This document shows positions 1 to 8,474 of a stretch of 64,000 nt of DNA, piece after piece. The notes beneath the pieces are model-generated. The model did not search any database. It saw only the letters and a list, made by a program, of their open reading frames with translations, and was not told where the DNA came from. This DNA comes from Janthinobacterium sp. J1-1 (GTDB lineage: Bacteria; Pseudomonadota; Gammaproteobacteria; Burkholderiales; Burkholderiaceae_D), in assembly GCF_030944405.1 (NCBI RefSeq), contig NZ_CP132339.1:5766001-5830000 (forward strand). Reading direction: 5' to 3'. The translations under genes were made by a program, and so were the position numbers. Numbering within the stretch: position 1 is the first letter of the stretch; the number at the start of each line of letters is the position of its first letter.

Positions 1-817
1 CGCCCAGCACCAGCGCCTGGTAGACCTGGGCCTCGACCGCCAGGGGCAAGGGCAGCGGCTGCGGCACGGGCGCCGCACCATCGAACTCGACGATCTGCAA
101 GTCTTCCTCGAAATGACGCAATTGCGCGCAAATGGTGCCTTCCGCGTCCATCACAAACGAATCGCCATCGAAAATCAGCTCGTCCTGGCCGCCGACCAGG
201 TTGGCGTACACCAGCGACATGCCTTGCGCGCACACATTCTGGCGCATGGTCTCGTAGCGCAGATGCTGCTTGTTCATGTGATACGGCGAGCCATTCGGCA
301 CCAGCAGCACCTGGGCGCCGGCCGCGCGCGCGCGTTCGGGGGCGTGGGCAAACCACGTGTCTTCGCAGATATTGATGCCGAAGCGCACGCCCTTGACGGC
401 AAACACGAAGGCCTGGTCGCTGGATGAGAAATAGCGCTTTTCATCGAACACGGTGGTGTTCGGCAAATCGTGCTTGCGGTAGGTGCCCAGCACCTGGCCG
501 TTGACCAGCACCGAGGCGGCGTTATGGCGCACCAGGCCGGCTTCGTCCTGCAACGGCAAGCCCACTACCACGTGCAAATCGGGGAACTGCGCCAGGTCTT
601 GCGCCAGCGCCGCAAACGTTTGTTGGGTTTTTGCGTAGAATGCATTGCGCAGCAACAGGTCTTCCGGTGGATAGCCGACCAGCGACAGTTCCGGCGTCAG
701 GACGATATCGGCGCCGGCGGCATGGGCGCGGCGGGCCAGGTCGACGATCTTGGCGCGGTTGCCGGCCAGATCGCCGACCGTACTATTCATTTGAGCAATT
801 GCGACTTTGACTGTCAT
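1..817 (-). CDS. nadE: Glutamine-dependent NAD+ synthetase, N-terminal part (partial)
   Basis: This is the N-terminal amidase (nitrilase-fold) half of the ATP- and glutamine-dependent NAD+ synthetase, which amidates nicotinic acid adenine dinucleotide in the last step of NAD+ synthesis. About 272 residues are visible and the frame runs off the left edge still open. The nitrilase triad is visible: Glu43 in TPELSLVGYPPEDLL, Lys115 in TYRKHDLPN and Cys151 in GINICEDTW. The start is the ATG at 815-817, which opens directly on the typical MTVKVAIAQ strand. The C-terminal synthetase domain would lie outside the window. A stand-alone nitrilase is possible, but the PPEDLL and KHDLPN motifs favour NadE. 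Confidence 0.9.
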   Translation of the reverse strand, partial: MTVKVAIAQMNSTVGDLAGNRAKIVDLARRAHAAGADIVLTPELSLVGYPPEDLLLRNAFYAKTQQTFAALAQDLAQFPDLHVVVGLPLQDEAGLVRHNAASVLVNGQVLGTYRKHDLPNTTVFDEKRYFSSSDQAFVFAVKGVRFGINICEDTWFAHAPERARAAGAQVLLVPNGSPYHMNKQHLRYETMRQNVCAQGMSLVYANLVGGQDELIFDGDSFVMDAEGTICAQLRHFEEDLQIVEFDGAAPVPQPLPLPLAVEAQVYQALVLG

Positions 818-901
818 GATATTGGATATTTCGTTTTATTAACAAAGACGGGGCCAGCCCCGAGGGGTTGCAGGTCGATGCCGGCAACCCGAGAGTGATG
901 A

Positions 902-2050
902 ATGCAAACCACAACAATGAATTATCGCACGGCTATCGTCTCCACCCTGGCTGAAATTGGCGAGCCGGCATGGTCCGCGCTGCTGGCCTTGCAAGCCGAA
1001 GCCAATCCTTTCCTGTCCTACGCCTTTTTGCATGCGATGCACGAATCGGGCTGTGCAAGTGCCGACTCCGGCTGGCAGCCACAGTTCCTGGCGCTGTGGC
1101 AAGGTGACACGCTGGCCGCCGCCCTGCCCCTGTATGTCAAGCTGCATTCCTACGGCGAATATGTGTTCGACTGGGCCTGGGCCGACGCCTACCAGCAACA
1201 CGGCCTGGAATACTATCCGAAACTGCTGTCGGCCATTCCATTTACGCCCGTCAGCGGCAGCCGCTTGCTGGCCCGCGATGGCGAGGCGCGCGCGGCCCTG
1301 CTGGCCTTTCTGCAGGCGCGGCAGCAGGCCAGCCAGGTGTCGTCCACGCATATCCTGTTTCCGCCAGAGGCCGAGGCGCGCCAGCTCGAAGAGGCCGGCT
1401 TTCTGCTGCGCAGCGGCGTGCAGTTTCACTGGCTGAACCCGGGCTATGCCGATTTCGAGCAATTCCTGGCCACCCTGGAACACAAGAAACGCAAGAATAT
1501 CCGCGCCGAACGGCGCAAGGTGGCGGAGGCCGGCGTGACCATGCGCCAGGTGCGCGGTACCGACATCACACCGGCGCTGTGGCAATTCTTTCACCGCTGC
1601 TACAGCAATACCTATGCCGAGCACCGCTCCTCGCCCTACCTGAACCTGGAATTTTTCGAGCGCATCGGCGCCAGCATGCCAGGCAATATATTGCTGGTGG
1701 TGGCCGAACGCGAGGGCCGGGCGATTGCCGCCTCGCTGGTGATCCATACACACGATACTTTATATGGCCGCTACTGGGGCGCGCTCGAGCACGTGCCCTG
1801 CCTGCATTTCGAGACGGCGTATTACCAGCCGCTGGAGTTCTGCATCGCGCAGGGCATCGCCACCTTCGAAGGCGGCGCCCAGGGCGAACACAAGATGGCG
1901 CGCGGCTTCCTGCCGCAAAAGACCTGGTCGGCCCACTGGCTGGCGCACCCGTCGTTCGCCGACGCCGTACAGCGCTTCCTGGAGCGCGAGCGGGGCGGCA
2001 TCGACGCGTATCTGGACGAATTGAACGAGCACAGCCCGTTCCGGGAATAA
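902..2050 (+). CDS. FemAB/GNAT-like acyltransferase (DUF482/COG3146 type)
   Basis: A 382-residue protein resembling the COG3146 family of predicted GNAT-fold acyltransferases related to FemAB peptidyltransferases. The substrate in this family is not settled, so none is claimed. The N-terminal part is rich in aromatics (residues 35-110). A strongly basic stretch, HKKRKNIRAERRKV (about 194-207), is characteristic of the family and is followed by the second acyltransferase half. The first ATG at 902 is used; a second in-frame ATG at 917 is equally possible. It diverges from nadE and reads towards uppP, about 180 bp downstream. No signal peptide is seen, so it is probably cytoplasmic. Confidence 0.8.
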   Translation: MQTTTMNYRTAIVSTLAEIGEPAWSALLALQAEANPFLSYAFLHAMHESGCASADSGWQPQFLALWQGDTLAAALPLYVKLHSYGEYVFDWAWADAYQQHGLEYYPKLLSAIPFTPVSGSRLLARDGEARAALLAFLQARQQASQVSSTHILFPPEAEARQLEEAGFLLRSGVQFHWLNPGYADFEQFLATLEHKKRKNIRAERRKVAEAGVTMRQVRGTDITPALWQFFHRCYSNTYAEHRSSPYLNLEFFERIGASMPGNILLVVAEREGRAIAASLVIHTHDTLYGRYWGALEHVPCLHFETAYYQPLEFCIAQGIATFEGGAQGEHKMARGFLPQKTWSAHWLAHPSFADAVQRFLERERGGIDAYLDELNEHSPFRE

Positions 2051-2231
2051 AACTGCCTGTTTTATAAGTAATACGGCTGTGGTAAGCTGGAAAAAGTCAC
2101 GCCTGCAGCAGACGTGCACTGTCCGCCCTGCCGGTCCTTGTTGGCCGCTCCGCTCAACTTTCTTTTTGGTGAATGCAATTGCAAGTATTTAATTTGACCG
2201 GCCGCCGCAACGCGCGCCGTGGAGTGTCCGC

Positions 2232-3083
2232 ATGAGCGGCGTGATCGGCTGGTGGGAAGCAGCCCTGCTGGGCCTGATACAGGGCCTGACCGAATTTTTG
2301 CCCGTCTCGTCCAGCGCCCATCTGCGCATTATCGGCCCGTTCTTGCCGTCCGGCGCCGACCCCGGCGCGGCGTTTACCGCGATTACCCAGATCGGCACCG
2401 AGCTGGCCGTGCTGATCTACTTTCGCAAGGATATCCTGCGCATCGCCCTGGCCTGGTTCGGCGCCCTGCCCGGCAGCGGCGCGACTGCGGCGGCGAAAAG
2501 CAATCCCGACGTGCGCCTGGGCTGGCTGGTGATCATCGGCTCGCTGCCGATCGCCATCCTGGGGCTGGCCTTCCAGCATGCGATCGAAACCTATCTGCGC
2601 AACCTCTACCTGACGGCCATCATGCTGATTGTGTTCGGCCTGATCCTCGGCGCGGCCGACCGCCATGGCCGCCATGAACTGCCGCTGTCGCGCATGCGCT
2701 GGCGCGACGGCATCATCTTCGGCTTTGCGCAGGCGATGGCGCTGATTCCCGGCGTGTCGCGCTCGGGCGGCACCATCACGGCCGGCCTGATGATGGGCTA
2801 CACGCGCGAAGCGGCGGCCCGCTATTCCTTTTTGCTGGCGATTCCGGCCGTGCTGGCGTCGGGCTTCTACCAGTTGTATAAAAGCTGGGGCGTGGCCGGC
2901 CCGGTCGCGCCCGGCCCCACCCTGCTGGCAACGATCATTGCGTTTTTTGTCGGCTATGGCGTGATCGTGGTCTTCCTGCGCATCGTCAGCAGCCGCGGCT
3001 ACTGGCCGTTCGTGGCCTACCGCATCGTGCTGGGCGTGTTTGTGCTGGCATTGCTGCAAATGGGCGTGATCGCCGCCCACTGA
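2232..3083 (+). CDS. uppP: Undecaprenyl-diphosphatase (UppP/BacA)
   Basis: Integral membrane phosphatase that converts undecaprenyl diphosphate to the monophosphate, recycling the lipid carrier for peptidoglycan and other envelope polymers. At 283 residues it has the usual length. The two family signatures are present: GLTEFLPVSSSAH (about 18-30, with the catalytic Glu21) and PGVSRSGGT (about 174-182). About seven to eight hydrophobic segments fill the rest. The start is the ATG at 2232, where MSGVIGWWEA begins directly before the first signature. A strong shared terminator lies 16 bp after the stop. Family members can confer bacitracin tolerance. Confidence 0.95.
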   Translation: MSGVIGWWEAALLGLIQGLTEFLPVSSSAHLRIIGPFLPSGADPGAAFTAITQIGTELAVLIYFRKDILRIALAWFGALPGSGATAAAKSNPDVRLGWLVIIGSLPIAILGLAFQHAIETYLRNLYLTAIMLIVFGLILGAADRHGRHELPLSRMRWRDGIIFGFAQAMALIPGVSRSGGTITAGLMMGYTREAAARYSFLLAIPAVLASGFYQLYKSWGVAGPVAPGPTLLATIIAFFVGYGVIVVFLRIVSSRGYWPFVAYRIVLGVFVLALLQMGVIAAH

Positions 3084-3098
3084 TCGCCTTGCGCCAAT

Positions 3099-3138
3099 AA
3101 AAATGCCCCCGTGCCAGAGCTGGCACGGGGGCATTTTT
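3099..3138. terminator. Bidirectional intrinsic terminator between uppP and ppa
   Basis: A near-perfect hairpin with arms TGCCCCCGTGCCAG and CTGGCACGGGGGCA is flanked by an A-run on the left and a T-run on the right. It can therefore end transcripts from both converging genes, uppP (+) and ppa (-). Confidence 0.9.
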
Positions 3139-3154
3139 CATGACACGGTGACGA

Positions 3155-3703
3155 TTACGAAGCGCTGTCTTCCGCGTCTTTCTTGTAAGCGGCAACGCCG
3201 TTCAGGATTTCAGCGCGGGCTTCGTCGGCGCCGTACCAGCCGTCGATCTTGACCCATTTGCCTTTTTCCAGGTCTTTGTAGTGCTCGAAGAAATGCTGGA
3301 TCTGGCGCAGGCGCAGTTCGTTCAGATCTTCCGGCTTCTGCCAGTGGCTGTAGATCGACAGGACCTTGTCGACTGGCACGGCCAGCACTTTGGCGTCTTC
3401 GCCCGACTCGTCCGTCATCTTCAGCACGCCGATAGGACGGCAGCGCACGACCACGCCAGGGAACAGCGGGAACGGGGTGATGACCAGCACGTCGACCGGA
3501 TCGCCGTCCGGCGACAGGGTGTTCGGCACATAGCCGTAATTGCACGGGTAGTGCATCGCGGTGCCCATGAAACGGTCGACGAAAATCGCGCCCGATTCCT
3601 TGTCCACTTCATATTTGATCGGATCGGCGTTCATCGGGATTTCGATGATCACGTTGAAGTCGTTCGGCAAATCGCGGCCCGAAGGCACTTTATTCAAGCT
3701 CAT
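3155..3703 (-). CDS. ppa: Inorganic pyrophosphatase (family I)
   Basis: Soluble Mg-dependent enzyme that hydrolyses pyrophosphate released by biosynthetic reactions. The 182-residue length matches the bacterial hexameric family. The family signature DGDPVDVLV with its metal-binding aspartates lies at about residues 66-74, preceded by the YPCNYGYVP strand at 52-60. The start is the ATG at 3701-3703, preceded on the coding strand by a purine-rich GAGGAAACC ribosome site. It converges on uppP across a shared terminator. Confidence 0.96.
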   Translation of the reverse strand: MSLNKVPSGRDLPNDFNVIIEIPMNADPIKYEVDKESGAIFVDRFMGTAMHYPCNYGYVPNTLSPDGDPVDVLVITPFPLFPGVVVRCRPIGVLKMTDESGEDAKVLAVPVDKVLSIYSHWQKPEDLNELRLRQIQHFFEHYKDLEKGKWVKIDGWYGADEARAEILNGVAAYKKDAEDSAS

Positions 3704-3851
3704 GGGGGTTTCCTCGTGTGTGCTGACAGTGTTTTAACCGCGCAATTATAGCGAAGTACACGCCCCTTGTGCGACGCAGCAGCCCCAATGTGGCTATTTT
3801 GTCAAGCCAGTTTGCAACAGTGGCGCCGACGGCCCGGCAATGCTATGATTT

Positions 3852-3870
3852 GTAAATGAGAACCATTATT
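3852..3870. promoter_or_regulatory. Fur box upstream of the ECF sigma operon
   Basis: The 19-bp site GTAAATGAGAACCATTATT matches the classical E. coli Fur consensus at 14 of 19 positions, counted by eye, and keeps the AAT/ATT dyad. It ends 12 bp before the sigma factor start, where Fe-Fur binding would block expression under iron repletion. The downstream sigma/FecR/TonB receptor cassette gives independent support for iron control. Confidence 0.8.
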
Positions 3871-3882
3871 GTTTAATGCGCC

Positions 3883-4401
3883 GTGTCTTCCGCCCCTCAC
3901 CTTTCCGCACCTGACGTCAGCGCCCTGTACAGCGACCATCACGGCTGGCTGCAGGGCTGGCTGCGCCGCAAGATGGGCAATGCCGGTGACGCCGCCGACC
4001 TGGCGCACGACACTTTCCTGCGCGTGCTGGCGCGCCGCGACATGCCCAGGCTGCTGGCGCCGCGCGCCTACCTGGGCGCCATCGCGCGCGGCCTGGTGGC
4101 CGACTTTTTCCGCCACAAGGATATCGAACGCGCTTATCTCGACGCCCTGGCCGCCTTGCCGGACGCGCATGCGCCGTCGCCGGAATCGCGCGCCATCGTG
4201 CTCGAGGCGCTGGTCGCCATCGACACCATGCTCGATGGCCTGAAGCCGGCCGTGCGGCAAGCATTTTTGCTGTCGCAGCTCGACGGCCTGACCTACGAGC
4301 AGATCGCGCGGCAATTGGGCGTGACCAAACGCACGGTCAGCAACTATATGTGCACGGCGATTGAACATTGCGTCGAACACTGCGATCCGCTGGCGCCATG
4401 A
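3883..4401 (+). CDS. ECF sigma factor, FecI type
   Basis: A 172-residue extracytoplasmic-function sigma factor expected to direct RNA polymerase to the adjacent receptor gene when the receptor/FecR system signals an external iron chelate. The sigma-2 region includes DLAHDTFLRVL (about 40-50). The sigma-4 helix-turn-helix is LTYEQIARQLGVTKRTVSNY (about 139-158). The start is a GTG at 3883; upstream in-frame sequence would run into the Fur box, so this start is preferred. The stop overlaps the FecR start (ATGA), implying translational coupling. Regulation by the Fur site just upstream is likely. Confidence 0.9.
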   Translation: MSSAPHLSAPDVSALYSDHHGWLQGWLRRKMGNAGDAADLAHDTFLRVLARRDMPRLLAPRAYLGAIARGLVADFFRHKDIERAYLDALAALPDAHAPSPESRAIVLEALVAIDTMLDGLKPAVRQAFLLSQLDGLTYEQIARQLGVTKRTVSNYMCTAIEHCVEHCDPLAP

Positions 4402-5417
4402 GTGAGCTGAGTGAGCTGATGACGGCGCCGCCGCGCGACGACGCGGCCGTGCGCAAGGAAGCCGTGGCCTGGTATGCGCGCCTGTGTTCGGGCAGCGCCG
4501 GCGACGCCGAGCGCAAGGCATGGCTGCGCTGGCATGCGGCGCACCCGGATCACCAGCGCGCCTGGCAGCGCATCGAGGCGATGCGCGCCACCTTGCAGCA
4601 GGCACCGGCCGGCATCGCTTCGCCGGTGCTGCGCGCCAGGCTGGCTTCCGGCGGCCAGGCACGCCGGCAAGTGCTGCGCAGCGTGCTGCTGCTGGCAGGC
4701 ACCGGCACCGTCGGCTACCTGTCCTGGCAGACGGCGCAGCAGCATGGCCTGGTCCAGCCCTGGCTGGCCGATTACAGCACCGCCATCGGGCACCAAAAGC
4801 GGGTGCAACTGCCCGATGGCTCGCTGCTGATCATGAACACCGGCAGCGCGGTCGATGTACAGTTCGATATCCATACGCGGCGCGTGCGGCTGCTGGCCGG
4901 CGAAATCCTGGCCGAGACGGCCCGCCACCGGCAAGCTCCCGCCGCGCCGGCGGACACGCGCCCCTTCATCATCGAAACCAGGCACGGCGCCGCGCGCGCG
5001 CTGGGCACGCGCTTCACCGTGCGCCAGTTCGACGCTCACACGCAAGTGGCGGTGCTGGACGACGCCGTCGAACTGCGCGCCGCGCAAGCGCCTGCCAAGG
5101 CGGTCATCCTGCGCGCGGGACAGCAGGCACGCCTGATGGCCGGCGCCATCGACGCGCCGGAACAGGCCGACGAGAGCGCCGGCCTGTGGCATACCGGCAA
5201 CCTGCTGGTCAACGACCGCAGCCTGGGCGAGGTGGTGGCCGAACTGGCCCGCTACCGCCGTGGCCGTCTGGTGTGCGACGCCAGGGTCGCGCAGCTGCGC
5301 ATCTCCGGCGTGTTTCCGCTGGCAGACACCGACCGCGCGCTGCTGTTGCTGGTGCAATCGTTCCCGCTGCGCCTGCGCAGCGTGACGCGCTATTGGGTGA
5401 CGCTGGAAGCGGCCTGA
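4398..5417 (+). CDS. FecR-family anti-sigma/sigma regulator
   Basis: A 339-residue inner-membrane transducer. In Fec-type signalling this protein holds the sigma factor and activates it after contact with the signalling domain of the outer-membrane receptor. Order: an N-terminal cytoplasmic DUF4880-like region (about 10-65, with WLRWHAAHPDHQRAWQRI), one membrane segment (about 90-108, LLLAGTGTVGYLSW), and a periplasmic FecR domain beginning IGHQKRVQLPDGSLLIMNTG. The start is the ATG at 4398 inside the sigma stop; an upstream in-frame ATG at 4368 lies within the sigma gene and is rejected. A TonB receptor follows after 98 bp. Confidence 0.9.
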   Translation: MSELSELMTAPPRDDAAVRKEAVAWYARLCSGSAGDAERKAWLRWHAAHPDHQRAWQRIEAMRATLQQAPAGIASPVLRARLASGGQARRQVLRSVLLLAGTGTVGYLSWQTAQQHGLVQPWLADYSTAIGHQKRVQLPDGSLLIMNTGSAVDVQFDIHTRRVRLLAGEILAETARHRQAPAAPADTRPFIIETRHGAARALGTRFTVRQFDAHTQVAVLDDAVELRAAQAPAKAVILRAGQQARLMAGAIDAPEQADESAGLWHTGNLLVNDRSLGEVVAELARYRRGRLVCDARVAQLRISGVFPLADTDRALLLLVQSFPLRLRSVTRYWVTLEAA

Positions 5418-5515
5418 AAAAAAAATTCAGAAAAATTTTCATCTTTTTGTGTTTCGCACGGCCAGCAAGACAGAAGCAACACCAACCACCTGTCTATCAT
5501 CTCACTGGGCCCATC

Positions 5516-7945
5516 ATGCTTGATCACCGCTGCACGCTACTTCCCCTCGCCATCGCCATGCGTGGCGCCATGCTGACCATGGCGCTGTCGCTGCCGGCCG
5601 TCGCCATCGCCGCTCCGGCCGCCGCCACGGCGAAACCCTACCAGATCGCCGCCGGCCCGCTGGTCTCGGCCCTGAACCTGTTCGCCGCCTCGGCCGGCGT
5701 GGCATTGACGTATGACCCGGCGCTGGCCAGCGGGCGCACCTCGCCCGGCCTGCAGGGCACGCATACGCCGGGCTCCGGCTTTGCCGCGCTGCTGGCCGGC
5801 AGCGGCCTGGAAGTGGTCGACCAGGGCAATGGCGGCTATACCTTGCGCAAAACGGCGGGCGGCGAACAGACCCTGGCGCCCGTCAGCGTCACGGCCCGCG
5901 CCGAGGCGGCCAATGTCACCGAAAACAGCGGCAGCTACACCACCCCCGTGATGGGCACGGCCACCCGCATGGCCCTGTCGATGCGCGAGACGCCGCAGTC
6001 GGTCAGCATCGTCACGCGCCAGCAGATGGACGACCAGGCCCTGAACAGCGTGCCCGACATCCTGGAAAAAGTCGTCGGCGTGACCGTCGGGCGCAACGAC
6101 AGCGAACGCGCCACCTTTTATGCGCGCGGCTATACCATCGAAAACTTCCAGTTCGACGGCATGCCCAATACCCTCGACAGCTCGAACCAGTACACCACGG
6201 CGATTGGCGACAGCGCCGTCTACGACCGGGTCGAAGTGGTGAAAGGCGCGACCGGCCTGCTGACCGGCGCCGGCAATCCGTCGGCCACCATCAACCTGGT
6301 GCGCAAGCGCCCGACCCGTGAATTTGCCGCGTCGGTGAATGGCAGCCTCGGTTCGTGGAACAAATACCGCGGCGTGGCCGATGTCTCCGGGTCCCTGAAC
6401 GCGTCCGGCAGCCTGCGTGGCCGCGTGGTGGCCGCCGCGCAAAATGCCGACTCGTATATCGACTATTACCAGCGCGACACGCGCAGCCTGTACGCCATCG
6501 TCGAAGCCGACCTGGGGCCGCGCACCACCTTGAGCCTGGGCGTCGACTACATGCAGAGCCGCGCCGACGGCGCCACCTTCGGCCACTTGCCGCTGTTCTA
6601 CAGCGACGGCTCGCAAACCCATTTTCGCCGCTCGCTGAACCCGGCCGCGCGCTGGTCGTACTGGGACAACGACAGCACCAATACCTTCGCCACCGTCAAG
6701 CACGCGTTCGACAACGGCTGGAAGCTGGACGCCGCCGCCAGCCATTTGAAACAGTCGAAAGACGTCTTGTACGGCTCGGCCTACAACGGCTACATGAACC
6801 AGCAAACCGGCGCCGGCATCCGCCTCTTGGGTGGGCCGCTGCCGACCCAGGCGAGCACCGACAGCGCCAACCTGGCCGTCACCGGCCCGTTCACCCTGTT
6901 CGGCCGCCAGCATGAGCTGATGCTGGGCGCCGGCTATTCGCGCCAGAACAAGGATGCCCAGATGTACACCAGCAGCCTGGTGACGGTGCCCGACTACCGG
7001 CTGTGGGATGGCAACCTGGTGCTGCCGACGCAGACAAAACGCGCCGACCGCGACACCACCATCACGGAAAAAGGCGTGTCGGGGGCCGTGCGCCTGCGCC
7101 CGCTTGACGATCTGTCGGTGATCCTTGGCGCGCGCGCCAGCTGGTATAAATTGTACGACTACCAGGTGTCGGTGGCCGGCGTGAAAAGCGTGTCGGACAA
7201 CCTCGATGAAAGCGCGAAAGTGGTGCCGTATGCGGGCGTGGTGTATGACCTCAACACCACCTGGTCGGTGTACGCCAGCTACACCGACATCTTCAAGCCG
7301 CAGACCTATTACAAGGACGCCAATGACAGCTCGCTGGCCCCGTTGACGGGCAAGAGCATGGAAGCGGGCGTGAAGGGCGAATGGCTCGATGGCAAAATCA
7401 ACGCCAGCGCGGCCGTGTTCAAGATCGAACAAAACAATGCGCCGCAATACCAGGGCATCCACAGCGTGACGGGCGGCGAAATCTACCGGCCCATCGCCGG
7501 CGTCACCAGCAAGGGCGTGGAACTGGAAATGTCGGGCCAGGTCACGCCGGCATGGAACCTGGCCGGCGGCTATACCTTCCGCACCTCGCATATTCCGCCG
7601 CAGCCCAACCTGATCCTCAGCGCGGTCAACACCAACCAGCCCAGGCACCTGTTCAAGCTGAGCACAGCCTGGACCCTGCCGGCCGGCTGGACCGTCGGCG
7701 GCTCCATGACCTGGCAAAGCGAGACCTACTACCAGCTGTCGACGGCCGCCCGCTGGCGCGCCACCCAGCCCAGCTACGCGGTGGTCGGCCTGATGGCGCG
7801 CTACCAGGTCAGCCCGCGCCTGTCGCTGGCGCTGAACGTCAACAACGTGCTCGATAAAACGTATATGCCCGGCATGGGCTCGTACGGCACCGGCGTATAT
7901 GGCGACCCGCGCAATGCGCTGCTGACGGCCAATTTCAAATTCTGA
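5516..7945 (+). CDS. TonB-dependent siderophore receptor with STN signalling domain
   Basis: A 809-residue outer-membrane receptor for a ferric chelate, of the FecA/FpvA signalling class. It has a hydrophobic signal (residues 14-36). An STN (secretin/TonB N-terminal) domain at about 40-115 would contact FecR. A TonB-box-like APVSVTA follows, then the plug (MRETPQSVSIVTRQQMDDQ and VEVVKGATGLLTGAGNPSA). The long beta-barrel ends in a terminal Phe (LTANFKF), as outer-membrane proteins usually do. The start is the ATG at 5516, the first that yields a signal peptide; the frame is open upstream, but that part overlaps fecR. The substrate cannot be told from sequence; FpvA/FhuE-like plugs suggest a hydroxamate-type siderophore only weakly. 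Confidence 0.92.
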   Translation: MLDHRCTLLPLAIAMRGAMLTMALSLPAVAIAAPAAATAKPYQIAAGPLVSALNLFAASAGVALTYDPALASGRTSPGLQGTHTPGSGFAALLAGSGLEVVDQGNGGYTLRKTAGGEQTLAPVSVTARAEAANVTENSGSYTTPVMGTATRMALSMRETPQSVSIVTRQQMDDQALNSVPDILEKVVGVTVGRNDSERATFYARGYTIENFQFDGMPNTLDSSNQYTTAIGDSAVYDRVEVVKGATGLLTGAGNPSATINLVRKRPTREFAASVNGSLGSWNKYRGVADVSGSLNASGSLRGRVVAAAQNADSYIDYYQRDTRSLYAIVEADLGPRTTLSLGVDYMQSRADGATFGHLPLFYSDGSQTHFRRSLNPAARWSYWDNDSTNTFATVKHAFDNGWKLDAAASHLKQSKDVLYGSAYNGYMNQQTGAGIRLLGGPLPTQASTDSANLAVTGPFTLFGRQHELMLGAGYSRQNKDAQMYTSSLVTVPDYRLWDGNLVLPTQTKRADRDTTITEKGVSGAVRLRPLDDLSVILGARASWYKLYDYQVSVAGVKSVSDNLDESAKVVPYAGVVYDLNTTWSVYASYTDIFKPQTYYKDANDSSLAPLTGKSMEAGVKGEWLDGKINASAAVFKIEQNNAPQYQGIHSVTGGEIYRPIAGVTSKGVELEMSGQVTPAWNLAGGYTFRTSHIPPQPNLILSAVNTNQPRHLFKLSTAWTLPAGWTVGGSMTWQSETYYQLSTAARWRATQPSYAVVGLMARYQVSPRLSLALNVNNVLDKTYMPGMGSYGTGVYGDPRNALLTANFKF

Positions 7946-7960
7946 GCCGGCACGCTCCAT

Positions 7961-7988
7961 TTGAGATCATCGTTACCAACCATATAAT
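7961..7988 (+). promoter_or_regulatory. Sigma-70 promoter just after the TonB receptor
   Basis: TTGAGA (7961-7966) and TATAAT (7983-7988) are separated by 16 bp, an unusually good consensus match in this GC-rich DNA. It points rightwards into a non-coding stretch that ends in an intrinsic terminator about 60 bp later, so it probably drives a short RNA rather than gcd, which starts about 490 bp downstream. Confidence 0.55.
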
Positions 7989-7994
7989 ACGCAG

Positions 7995-8052
7995 CATCAC
8001 TTAAGTAATATTACCGACAGCGGCAATGCCATTCCAGGCATTGTCGTTTTTT
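7995..8052 (+). ncRNA. Candidate small RNA (about 58 nt)
   Basis: The unit is defined by a consensus-like promoter upstream (7961-7988) and a hairpin plus T-run downstream (8024-8052); no reading frame of note lies between. The first 27 nt (ACTTAAGTAATATT region) are AT-rich and predicted single-stranded, and the 3' half is the terminator stem, the layout of many Hfq- or ProQ-bound sRNAs. It sits 49 bp after the stop of the iron receptor. No known sRNA family was recognised. The exact 5' end is an estimate. Confidence 0.4.
8024..8052 (+). terminator. Intrinsic terminator of the candidate sRNA / receptor operon
   Basis: Stem CAATGCC/GGCATTG with loop ATTCCA is followed by TCG and six T residues. 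It could also end read-through from the TonB receptor operon. Confidence 0.65.
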
Positions 8053-8474
8053 ATATCCGCCGCCCATTCAACGCCGGCCCTCCATTCCGTCTTCAGCACG
8101 CTTGCAATTAATGCAGCCATGTATGGCAACTGATTGATGATCGGGTCATTGCGACAGCCTGCCGCCCCCCGTGGCAACGCCAGCCGCCAATATCGCGGTG
8201 TCGTCTTTGCTCCATGAAAAACCACTTCTACAGCATGGTTTATTTTTATTTAAAATTTTTTTTGTTTTCAACATGATATTCACACCATATACAAGGAAAT
8301 AAGATTTCCATTCAGCTCAAAAAAATTGATCAAGAAAAAGTAAATAAGGAATTCTGTTAAAATGAAGACCTTCCAGTGCAAGCAAGACTTCTGTATTCCT
8401 CTAGCCCTACCTTCACTCGATTCAACCTGACGCATACTCCGCGCCACCGATAAATCCTTGCAAAAAGGAGTATT
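8053..8474. other. Non-coding, AT-rich region upstream of gcd
   Basis: This stretch of about 420 bp holds no convincing gene. Its second half (about 8235-8365) is markedly AT-rich compared with the surroundings, with A- and T-tracts. It presumably contains the gcd promoter, but I could not pick a -35/-10 pair with confidence. A ribosome-binding site AAAAGGAG lies just before the gcd start. Confidence 0.6.

Noticed and set aside
4484..5515. In-frame N-terminal extension of the TonB receptor by 344 codons
   Set aside because: It overlaps fecR in another frame, has Arg-rich sequence, and a proper signal peptide begins only at 5516.
5537..7960. Long antisense open frame (807 codons) opposite the TonB receptor
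   Set aside because: Composition is Arg/Gly/Ala/His-rich with no motif; it mirrors the real receptor, as is common in high-GC DNA.
8001..8225. Minus-strand 74-codon frame after the TonB receptor
   Set aside because: No similarity to any known family by eye, no ribosome site, and it overlaps the sRNA terminator.
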